This document shows positions 51,903 through 59,800 of a stretch of 64,000 bases of DNA, one piece after another. The first letter of the stretch is position 1, and each line of letters opens with the position of its first letter. Under the pieces are notes generated by a model. It was not told where the DNA came from. It saw only the letters and a program-made list of their open reading frames with translations, and did no database searches. Source of the stretch: Nonomuraea soli (GTDB taxonomy: Bacteria > Actinomycetota > Actinomycetes > Streptosporangiales > Streptosporangiaceae); the NCBI RefSeq assembly GCF_013761175.1, contig NZ_JACDUR010000001.1, forward strand, positions 1,054,001 to 1,118,000. The letters are read 5' to 3'. A program made the position numbers and the translations under genes.

Positions 51903-54900
51903 TCAGCAGACGTCACGGTAGGGCACCCCCGGCAGGTGCTGCTCCCACTCACCCCGCGTCAGCTGCCGTCCCACGCGGGCGCACAGCAGCTCCACCGCTC
52001 GCTCGGCGTCCGTGATGTGCGAATACACGATGCCCGTGCTGGTCACGGCGTGCAGGGTGCGCCCGTCAGGGGAGAAGCCCAGCGCGAGCACGGAGTCGTC
52101 CCATCCAGGAAAGGCCAGGTCCGACACGGCCCCCGTGGGGGCGTCGAGCAGCCGGATGCGGTTGCCCCGGTCGGCCGTCGCCAGGGTGCGGCCGTCCGGG
52201 GCGGGGGCGGTGGAATCCACGCCGTCGGCCCCGGTGAGCGGGGATTCGAGCAGCCTGCCCGTCCCGAGCTCCACCTGGTGGAGGGCGTCGGCGGGCACGA
52301 GCGCGGATCGGGCGTCCGGGGTGAGCCCTGTCAGGCCGATGACAAGGTGGCTCGTGTCGGTGCGCCATCGGAGCCGCCCGGTGGCGGGGTCGATGAGGAC
52401 GAGGCCGTCGTTGTCCAGCGCCACGAGTTCGGTGCCGTCCGGGGTGAAGGCGAACGGGCCCCGGACGCCGGGCGTGGTGTGGGCGCGCCGCCATCCGGAG
52501 GCTGCTGTCCAGGTCTGGGTGACGAGCTCCGCCCGGTGGCATCCGGGCGGGACGCGGTGGGCTCCGGAGGCGACCAGCGTCCTGCCGTCCGGGCTGAAGG
52601 CGACGGCCTGCTGCCCCCACGTGTCGCCCGGCCGGCGGGCGGGGCGGTCGACGAGACGGGCCACCTCGCGGCCGGTGCCGACCTCGCTGACGCGAACCGC
52701 GTCGTCGGGGGTGATGGCGGCCAGGAGGGTGCCGTCCGGGCTGAGGTCCACCTCACGGAACGGGTCGTCGCCTCCGGTGCAGGCGGACGTGCTCTTCGGC
52801 TCAGAGGAAGAGGAGCTGGGAGAGGTGTAGACGGTCGTGGGGCCGATCTGGCGGCGTGAGTGCAGGTCCCAGACGCGGATGCCGTCCGGTGCCGTCATGG
52901 CGATCCGGCCGGACCGCGTCGACAGGGCGGCGCCGGTGGCTTCCCCGCCCATGCCGTGCAGTCGCGGGGGAGCCGTGTAGGGGACGAGGTCGACGGCCAG
53001 CGGTTCGCCCGTCCTGGGCAGGATCACCAGGCTGCGGGCCTCCTGGGCGAAGGCCATCTCGTCGGCTGCCTGCGGCAGCGGGGACATGACGGTCGTCGAG
53101 CGGCCGGTGCGCAGATCCCACAACCGCACGCTCTGCCCGTCGGCGGTCGCCAGCCATCGGCCGCTCGCGTCGAGCGCGAACTGGTGGGTGATGTGACCGG
53201 CGCCTACGTGATCCACACGCTCGGCACCGGAGGAGGGGTCCCAGAAGCGGAGCTCGCCGTTGTTCGAGACGAGCGTGGTCCCGTCGGCGGTGAACCTCAG
53301 CCTGCGGACCTCCTGCTCGCTCGCCTGCTCGACCTCCTCGGCCGTCTCGGGCACCGTGAACGCGCGAGTCGTCCGCCCCGAGGCGAGGTCCACCAGTTCC
53401 ACCCGCCGCCCTTCGACGGCGATGGCCAGCGTGGAGGCGTCGGGGGACAGGGCGACCGCCATGACGTTCTTCCTGGTCACGTCCGCCACCCGGTTGCCGC
53501 GCGTGAGGTCGAACACGGTGACCGGCCTGCCGGAGGCGTAGGTGAAGGTCGCCGCGCGGCGGCCGTCGGCGCTGAAGGCGGCGCTGTTGCCGGGCGCGGA
53601 ATCCTCGCCGAGGAGCCTGCCGCTTCGCACGTCGTAGACGCGGGTGACGGTCTGCGACGCGTCGATGGTCAGGAGCGTGGAGGCGCCGGGGCTGAGGAAG
53701 GCGTTCGTGCAGCACCCGGGTGAGCCGATCGTGGCGACCCGGGTGCGCGAACCGGGGTCCCAGATCTCCGCCCGGTCGCTGTCCCACGACAGGACGCGGC
53801 CGTGGTCGGCGACCGCGAGATACGCCCCCTTGATCCCCAGCGCCACCTGCGGCTGAGCGAGTGACGACAGCACGCTCGTGCGCGCCTCGGCCACGGGCGA
53901 GATGCGCCAGGCGGCCACGCTGAGCAGTTGGGCGGTGGACGGGGCGAGGGTGCGCAGGGAGGGCACACGCGCCGCCAGGCCGCGGGCGATCGCCTCGTCG
54001 CGCTGGGCGACGACGACCCGGCGCTGGCTCTCGGCCAGCGTGGCCAGGACCGCTGTCAGCGACAGCAGCAGCGCGAGAGTGATCAGCAGGAGCCGGCGGC
54101 GCCGCACCCGCCGTCCGGCCAGGGCGGACGACGCTGCCAGGAAGTCTCGTTCGAGGGGGTTGAGCCTCAGGTTGCGCCTGGCTCCCGCCGCCCAGCGGTT
54201 GTCGCGTTCGAGCGCCGAGCCCTGGTCGAGGTCGGCGTCCCTGCGGCCGTTGGCCGCCCACATGCGCGCCGCCTCGCGCAGGCGGTGGTGGTCGGCCTGC
54301 CCGGGCCTTTCCTCGTCGAGCCAGCCGGTCAGCCGGGGCCAGGCCACCGGCAGGGCGGGGGCGGCGATGGCGACGCCGTCGCCGGACGTGGTCAGGATTC
54401 CGGCGCGCGCGAAAGCCTCGACGACGGCGCGTACGGCGGGGTCGTCGCCGAGTTCGTCCGTGGGCGCGGTCCTGAGCCGGTCGTCCGGGCCCAGTAATCG
54501 CAGCAGCACCCCGGCGGCCGCGGCCTGCTCGGCCGGGGGCAGCGCCCGGAAGACCCGCTCCGCGCGCTCGCCCAGCGGCGGATCCTCGGCGCTGTCGCGC
54601 GGGCCGATCACGCCGGCCGCCGCGCGTCCCGCCTCCATCAGGCGAGCCGGGTCCGGGCGGTGGTCGAGCAGCCGCAGGAGCAGGTCGCGGCTGTCCGGCC
54701 GGTCCTGGGGGTGTTCGGCCAGCCCGGACAGGACGAGCGAGCGCACGGGTTCCGGCAGCTCGGCATAGGGCGCGTGGGCCCGGTACGGCAGGCGGGCGGT
54801 GGCGGCGTAGAGGATCACGGCAGCCCAGCCGTACACGTCCGCCGCCTGACCTGCCGCCGAGCCGCGCAGCACCTCGGGTGCCATGTACACCGGCGTGCCG

Positions 54901-55412
54901 ACGGGACCGTGGGCGCCGGAGGAGACCGGGCCGGTGAGCAGCCGGGCGATGCCGAAATCGATCACACGCGGACCGCCGGGGCCGAGCAGCACGTTGTCCG
55001 GCTTCAGGTCACGGTGCACGACCCCGGCGTTGTGAACGGCCACCATCGCGGTGGCCGTCCCCACGGCGAGCCGATACAGCTCCTCGCCGCGCAACGGCCC
55101 GTGCTCCTGGACGACCGCGCGCAGGCTGGGGCCGGGGACGAACTCGCTGACGAGGTACGGCCGGGCGGCGTCGAGATCGAACTCGATGATGCGGGCCGTA
55201 CAGAAGGGAGCCACCCGCAGGAGCGCGGCCACCTCCCCGTTCATCGGGCGCAGCATGGCCACGTCGGCGTGAAGCACCTTGATCGCCACGCGGGCACGAT
55301 CGGGGCCGTACCCCTCGAACACCACCCCCTGGCCGCCCGCGCCGAGCCGCCCCGCCAGGACGTAGCCGCCGATCCGCTGGGGATCGCCTTCGGCGAGCGG
55401 GCTGGCGGCCAT
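51903..55412 (-). CDS. Ser/Thr kinase fused to an nSTAND1-like tail and WD40 repeats
   Basis: 1,169 residues. Kinase domain (about 15-265): GAGGQGVVF, VAIKVL with Lys45, HRDLKPDN with Asp135, DFG Asp152, MAPE. Residues about 290-430 contain WPRLTGWLDEER, REAARMWAANGR and LNPLERDFLAASSAL, the helical tail usually found between an nSTAND1 NTPase and WD40 repeats; the NTPase itself is missing. A membrane helix (about 440-462) follows, then a WD40/beta-propeller region (about 510-1,130) with LSPDG and FSPDGRTL words, and the typical end LTRGEWEQHLPGVPYRDVC. Propeller probably outside as a sensor; ligand unknown. Confidence 0.9.
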   Translation of the reverse strand: MAASPLAEGDPQRIGGYVLAGRLGAGGQGVVFEGYGPDRARVAIKVLHADVAMLRPMNGEVAALLRVAPFCTARIIEFDLDAARPYLVSEFVPGPSLRAVVQEHGPLRGEELYRLAVGTATAMVAVHNAGVVHRDLKPDNVLLGPGGPRVIDFGIARLLTGPVSSGAHGPVGTPVYMAPEVLRGSAAGQAADVYGWAAVILYAATARLPYRAHAPYAELPEPVRSLVLSGLAEHPQDRPDSRDLLLRLLDHRPDPARLMEAGRAAAGVIGPRDSAEDPPLGERAERVFRALPPAEQAAAAGVLLRLLGPDDRLRTAPTDELGDDPAVRAVVEAFARAGILTTSGDGVAIAAPALPVAWPRLTGWLDEERPGQADHHRLREAARMWAANGRRDADLDQGSALERDNRWAAGARRNLRLNPLERDFLAASSALAGRRVRRRRLLLITLALLLSLTAVLATLAESQRRVVVAQRDEAIARGLAARVPSLRTLAPSTAQLLSVAAWRISPVAEARTSVLSSLAQPQVALGIKGAYLAVADHGRVLSWDSDRAEIWDPGSRTRVATIGSPGCCTNAFLSPGASTLLTIDASQTVTRVYDVRSGRLLGEDSAPGNSAAFSADGRRAATFTYASGRPVTVFDLTRGNRVADVTRKNVMAVALSPDASTLAIAVEGRRVELVDLASGRTTRAFTVPETAEEVEQASEQEVRRLRFTADGTTLVSNNGELRFWDPSSGAERVDHVGAGHITHQFALDASGRWLATADGQSVRLWDLRTGRSTTVMSPLPQAADEMAFAQEARSLVILPRTGEPLAVDLVPYTAPPRLHGMGGEATGAALSTRSGRIAMTAPDGIRVWDLHSRRQIGPTTVYTSPSSSSSEPKSTSACTGGDDPFREVDLSPDGTLLAAITPDDAVRVSEVGTGREVARLVDRPARRPGDTWGQQAVAFSPDGRTLVASGAHRVPPGCHRAELVTQTWTAASGWRRAHTTPGVRGPFAFTPDGTELVALDNDGLVLIDPATGRLRWRTDTSHLVIGLTGLTPDARSALVPADALHQVELGTGRLLESPLTGADGVDSTAPAPDGRTLATADRGNRIRLLDAPTGAVSDLAFPGWDDSVLALGFSPDGRTLHAVTSTGIVYSHITDAERAVELLCARVGRQLTRGEWEQHLPGVPYRDVC

Positions 55413-55480
55413 GATTCATTCTGACGCGGGGTCCACGCGGGAGGAAGCCACGCCCGCTCCTCCGGAGCCGCGGGCGTGGC

Positions 55481-56047
55481 TCAGGTTCCCGCCTGCGGCA
55501 GTGCCGTACGCAGCCGGGCCTGGGCCTGGCGCATGCGGGTGCCCTCCAGTGCGAGCGCGGGGTCGAGCAGCGACTGGAACAGCAGGCCGTTGAACATCGC
55601 CAGCACCAGCCCGGCCGCGTCGTGGCCGGCCGGGTCGTCGCCCAGGCCGAGGACGGCGGCCAGCGCCGGGCGTGTGCGCAGGAAGCCGTCGGCGAGCAGG
55701 CTCCTGACCCGCTCGTCGTGCTGCGCCTTGGCCAGGGAGGTGAGCAGGTGGGCGGCCAGGCCGGAGCGGCGGCTCGTCTCCAGCAGGTCGCCCGCCCGGC
55801 GCGGCCGCTCGGGCTTCGGCACGGAGGTCAGCTCGTCGGCGATGCGCGACAGCCACCGGTCCAGGCCGAGGATGACGGCCTCGGTGATCAGGTCGTCCTT
55901 GGAGCCGAAGTGGTAGCTGATCGAGGCCGCGTTCGCGCCCGACTCCTCGGCGATCACCCGGGCCGTGATGCGCTCGGGAGGCAGGCGCTCCAGGCAGCGC
56001 AGGGTGCCCTCGATGAGGGCCAGGCGATTGCTGCGCTGCGGGCTCAC
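55481..56047 (-). CDS. TetR-family transcriptional regulator
   Basis: 188 residues. N-terminal helix-turn-helix ITARVIAEESGANAASISYHFGSKDDLI, then an all-helical ligand domain. GTG 56047 (SPQRSNRLALIEG) lies 7 bp after a TACAAT -10 box, so the mRNA is probably leaderless. It is divergent from the metalloprotease gene 280 bp away and may control it; the 17-bp palindrome at 56236 is a candidate site. Confidence 0.9.
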   Translation of the reverse strand: MSPQRSNRLALIEGTLRCLERLPPERITARVIAEESGANAASISYHFGSKDDLITEAVILGLDRWLSRIADELTSVPKPERPRRAGDLLETSRRSGLAAHLLTSLAKAQHDERVRSLLADGFLRTRPALAAVLGLGDDPAGHDAAGLVLAMFNGLLFQSLLDPALALEGTRMRQAQARLRTALPQAGT

Positions 56048-56326
56048 CGGCGCGATTGTATGTGCATCCTCCCAGTCAGGACAGGCAGTAAGGAAGATCC
56101 CTCAGGGGGGCCTACGCACCGTTCCGAGGAGTACGTAATCCTCGGAGATCGCCCAGTGGGGCGGCTTTTACGTACGGATACCGATCCCGATACGGATGTC
56201 CTGCCACCCAGTGAGGATCTACGGTCAAGCCGCCAGGTGAGCCTAGCTCACCTCACCCCCCAGATAGCGTCCGCGCCTGCCCCCACGAGGGTCAGGCGCG
56301 GAGGCAACCATGAAAGGAGCTGGCGA
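56048..56326. promoter_or_regulatory. Divergent region between tetR and the metalloprotease
   Basis: 279 bp. TACAAT (56060-56055, minus) with CTGTCC 18 bp upstream is a likely tetR promoter. CCGAGGA/TCCTCGG (56124-56130 with 56139-56145) is a perfect 7-bp inverted repeat with 8-bp spacer. GGTGAGCCTAGCTCACC (56236-56252) is a perfect 7-bp palindrome with a 3-bp centre. TAGCGT near 56265 is a possible -10 for the protease, without a good -35. Confidence 0.5.
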
Positions 56327-56330
56327 GTGA
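56310..56330 (+). CDS. Six-codon upstream ORF overlapping the protease start
   Basis: ATG 56310 follows GGAGG at 5 bases and encodes MKGAGE, ending at TGA 56328-56330, which overlaps the protease GTG (GTGA). The protease also has its own AAAGGAG inside this small ORF. The arrangement suggests translational coupling or a leader peptide; the peptide itself is unlikely to have a function. Confidence 0.4.
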   Translation: MKGAGE

Positions 56331-59300
56331 GACGACAAGCCCTCCTCGCGGCTGTCGCCGGGCTGGCCACCACAGCCGCCCTGGCGATCTCCCCTGCCGC
56401 CGTGGCGGCGGCACCGCCGAAGGATCCCCGACCCAGCCTGACCGCAGCCGACCCCGGGGCGCGTGCCGCCGCGGCGGCCGACCAGGCCGTCTCCAGCGGC
56501 CTCGACGCCTTACGCAAGGGACCCGACGAGACCTACTGGCGCCGAGCCGTCACGGCCGGCGCCAGTGGCATGTTCTACGTCTCCTACGACAGGACCTACA
56601 AGGGCCTGCCCGTCGTGGGCGGCGACGCGGTCGTGGTGACCGACTCGGAAGGCAAGGTGCAGGACACCACCGCGGCCAGCGGGCCGAGCCCGGAGAACCT
56701 GGGCATCCGGCCCAGGGTCAACGCCGAGCGCGCGGCGAGGATCTCGCGCGGCAAGCTGGACAAGGTCGACCTGGCCGAGGCCCCGAGGCTGGTCGTACTG
56801 GCCTGGGGCGCGCAGCCGATCCTGGCCTGGGAGACCGTCGTGCACGGCGTCGCCGCGGGCAAGCCGAGCAAGCAGCACGTCTTCGTCGACGCCAGGTCGG
56901 GCGCGATCGCCGACTCCTACGACGAGGTGCGCCTGAGCAGCTTCGGCACGCGCGCCGCCGTCCAGGGGCCGGTCAGCGTCAAGGCGGGCGCGCAGAGCGC
57001 CCTGGCCGGCTCGGGCAGCGGCTACTACAACGGCAGCGTCACGATCGACACCAGCCAGGCCAGCGGCACCTACCGCATGGTCGACACCAGCCGTCCCGGC
57101 CTCCAGTGCGGCGGCCAGAACGGCTCGGCCTACACCGGTCCCGACGACGTCTGGGGCAACGGCCAGGGCACCAACCTGGAGACCGCCTGCGTCGACACGC
57201 TGTACGGCGCGCAGACCGAGTGGAAGATGCTCAGCGAGTGGCTCGGCCGCAACGGCATCGACGGCGCCGGCAGGGGCTTCCCGGCCCGCGTCGGCCTCGC
57301 GGACGTCAACGCCTACTGGAACGGCAGCTACACCAACTTCGGCCGCTCCCAGGACAGCCAGCGCCAGGTGACCCCGATGGACGTGGTCGCCCACGAGTAC
57401 GGCCACGCCATCTTCCAGACGACGCCGGGCGGTGCCGGAAGCGGCAACGAGAACGGCGGCATCAACGAGGGCACCGGCGACATCTTCGGCGCGCTCACCG
57501 AGCACTACGCCGGCAACGCCAACGACCCGGCGGACTACGAGGTGGGCGAGGAGGTCAACCTCGTCGGCCAGGGCCCGATCAGGTACATGCACGACCCCAG
57601 CCGCGTCGGCGACCCGAACTGCTGGTCCAGCAGCATCCCCAACACCGAGGTGCACGCCGCGGCCGGACCGCTGAACCACTGGTTCTATCTGCTCGCCGAG
57701 GGTTCCAGCCCCGGCGGCGGCAAGCCGAACAGCCCGATCTGCTCCGGTGGACCTTCCTCTGTCACCGGAATCGGCATCCAGAAGGCCGGCAAGATCTTCA
57801 TGGGCGCGCTCGGCCGTAAGACCTCGTCCTGGCGTTACGCCAACGTGCGCAGCGCCAGCCTGGCCGCGGCGGTGGAGCTCTACGGCGCCAACAGCGTCGA
57901 GTGCGCCACGACCAAGGCCGCCTGGAACGCGGTGAGCGTCCCGGTCCAGTCCGGCGAGCCCACCTGCCAGGCGCCGTCCCAGGACTTCTCGATCTCGACC
58001 AACCCGGCCTCGGGCACCGTCGAGCCGGGCCAGTCCGCCACCACCACGGTCGGCACCCAGACGACCTCGGGCAACGCGCAGACGGTGAACCTGACCGCGA
58101 GCGGCCTGCCCTCAGGGGCGAGCGCGAGCTTCAGCCCGGCCAGCGTGACCAGTGGCAACTCCAGCACGCTGACCATCTCCACGTCCGCACAGACCCCCGC
58201 GGGCACCTTCACGGTGACGATCACGGGCACCGGCCAGACGGCCACGCACACGGCCACCTACTCCCTGCGTGTCGGCTCCGGGCCATCCCCGACCGACCCG
58301 CCGGACATCAGCCTGGCCAACGTCAAGGCGCACGTGAACCAGTTCGGGACGATCGCCGCCAACAACGGCGGCAACCGTCGCTCGACGGGACCCGGCTACA
58401 CCGCCAGCGTCACCTACATCGAGCAGAAGCTGCAGGCGGCCGGCTACACGACCAGGCGGCAGAACTGCGGCTCCACCTGCACCTCCGGCGCGGGACCCAA
58501 CCTGATCGCGGACTGGCCGGGCGGTGACACCAACCAGGTGATCATGGCCGGCGCCCACCTCGACGGCGTCTCGGCCGGCCCCGGCATCAACGACAACGCG
58601 TCGGGCTCCAGCGCACTGCTGGAGGTCGCCCTGACGCTGGCCGCGAAGAACCCCACGATGGCCAAGCACGTCAGGTTCGGCTGGTGGAGTGACGAGGAGC
58701 AGGGCCTGAACGGCTCCGAGGGCTACGTGGCCTCCCTCACCACCGCCGAGCGGCAGGCGATCCAGGTCTACCACAACTACGACATGGTGGGCTCGCCCAA
58801 CGGCGGCTACTTCATCAACAACATCACCACCACCGCGGCGCAGCACCTGAAGGCGTTCTACGACGCCCTCGGCCTGCAGCCGGAGGAGAACACCGAGGGC
58901 GCCAACCGCTCCGACGACGCCTCCTTCCGCAACGCGGGCATCGCCACCTCCGGTGTCGCCGCCGGCGCCAGCTACACCAAGACCACGGCGCAGGCGGCCA
59001 AGTGGGGCGGTACGGCCGGACAGGCCTACGACCGCTGCTACCACGCGGCGTGCGACACCGTCAGCAACATCAACGACACCGTGCTGGACCGGGCGGCCGA
59101 CGCGGCGGCCTACGCGATCTGGAAGCTCGCCGTCGGGACCTCCACTCCCGGCCAGGACTTCTCCATCGCCACCAACCCGTCCAGCGGCAGCGTCCAGGCC
59201 GGCCAGGCGGTCACCACCCAGGTGACCACGCAGACGACCCAGGGCAACGCGCAGACGATCAACCTCAGCGCCTCCGGGCTGCCGAGCGGGGCCACCGCCT

Positions 59301-59800
59301 CGTTCAACCCGGCCAGCGTCACCAGCGGCAACGCCAGCACGCTGACGATCAGCACCACGGCCTCCACCCCCGCGGGGAGCTACCAGGTGACGATCACCGG
59401 CGCCGGTGCGAGCGGCAGCAAGACCACCGTCTACTCGCTGACCGTCCAGGGCACCCAGCCAGGGCGGACCTTCCGCAACGACACCAACTACACGATCCGC
59501 GACTACACCTACATCCAGTCGCCGATCACCTCCACCGCGACAGGGACGGCGCAGTCGCCGGTCCAGCTCTCGGTGACCAGCAACCACACCTGCATCGAGG
59601 ACCTGGGGATCTGGCTGCGCGGCCCGAACGGCACGTGGTACCAGCTCCGGGCCCCCGGCGGCACCTCCTGCTCCGTCTTCGGCACCCGCACCTTCTCGGT
59701 GCCGGTGACCCAGCAGGCGGCCGGCACCTGGGTCCTGTACATCGAGGACGTCTACGCCGGTGACACCGGAATCCTGGACTGGTGGAGCATCACCGTCTAG
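56327..59800 (+). CDS. Secreted double metalloprotease: M4 thermolysin-like plus M28 aminopeptidase
   Basis: 1,157 residues. Signal peptide (RRQALLAAVAGLATTAALAI, cleaved near AVAAA-PP); FTP-type propeptide (about 60-200); M4 domain with HEYGH (His356, Glu357, His360), Glu381 in INEGTGD and His443; Ig-like domain 1 (about 553-650); M28 domain closely resembling Streptomyces griseus aminopeptidase, with His744, Asp756, Glu790/791, Asp819 and His906; Ig-like domain 2 (about 943-1,043); and a C-terminal P-proprotein convertase domain (about 1,046-1,157). Both active sites look complete, so one chain could act as endo- and aminopeptidase. GTG 56327 is set by the signal peptide. The stop interlocks with the convergent gene. 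Confidence 0.93.
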   Translation: MRRQALLAAVAGLATTAALAISPAAVAAAPPKDPRPSLTAADPGARAAAAADQAVSSGLDALRKGPDETYWRRAVTAGASGMFYVSYDRTYKGLPVVGGDAVVVTDSEGKVQDTTAASGPSPENLGIRPRVNAERAARISRGKLDKVDLAEAPRLVVLAWGAQPILAWETVVHGVAAGKPSKQHVFVDARSGAIADSYDEVRLSSFGTRAAVQGPVSVKAGAQSALAGSGSGYYNGSVTIDTSQASGTYRMVDTSRPGLQCGGQNGSAYTGPDDVWGNGQGTNLETACVDTLYGAQTEWKMLSEWLGRNGIDGAGRGFPARVGLADVNAYWNGSYTNFGRSQDSQRQVTPMDVVAHEYGHAIFQTTPGGAGSGNENGGINEGTGDIFGALTEHYAGNANDPADYEVGEEVNLVGQGPIRYMHDPSRVGDPNCWSSSIPNTEVHAAAGPLNHWFYLLAEGSSPGGGKPNSPICSGGPSSVTGIGIQKAGKIFMGALGRKTSSWRYANVRSASLAAAVELYGANSVECATTKAAWNAVSVPVQSGEPTCQAPSQDFSISTNPASGTVEPGQSATTTVGTQTTSGNAQTVNLTASGLPSGASASFSPASVTSGNSSTLTISTSAQTPAGTFTVTITGTGQTATHTATYSLRVGSGPSPTDPPDISLANVKAHVNQFGTIAANNGGNRRSTGPGYTASVTYIEQKLQAAGYTTRRQNCGSTCTSGAGPNLIADWPGGDTNQVIMAGAHLDGVSAGPGINDNASGSSALLEVALTLAAKNPTMAKHVRFGWWSDEEQGLNGSEGYVASLTTAERQAIQVYHNYDMVGSPNGGYFINNITTTAAQHLKAFYDALGLQPEENTEGANRSDDASFRNAGIATSGVAAGASYTKTTAQAAKWGGTAGQAYDRCYHAACDTVSNINDTVLDRAADAAAYAIWKLAVGTSTPGQDFSIATNPSSGSVQAGQAVTTQVTTQTTQGNAQTINLSASGLPSGATASFNPASVTSGNASTLTISTTASTPAGSYQVTITGAGASGSKTTVYSLTVQGTQPGRTFRNDTNYTIRDYTYIQSPITSTATGTAQSPVQLSVTSNHTCIEDLGIWLRGPNGTWYQLRAPGGTSCSVFGTRTFSVPVTQQAAGTWVLYIEDVYAGDTGILDWWSITV

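Noticed and set aside
51756..52859. A 367-codon plus-strand frame with PGPATA repeats
   Set aside because: Most of it is antisense to the kinase/WD40 gene; the repeat part is the untranslated 18-bp tandem repeat.
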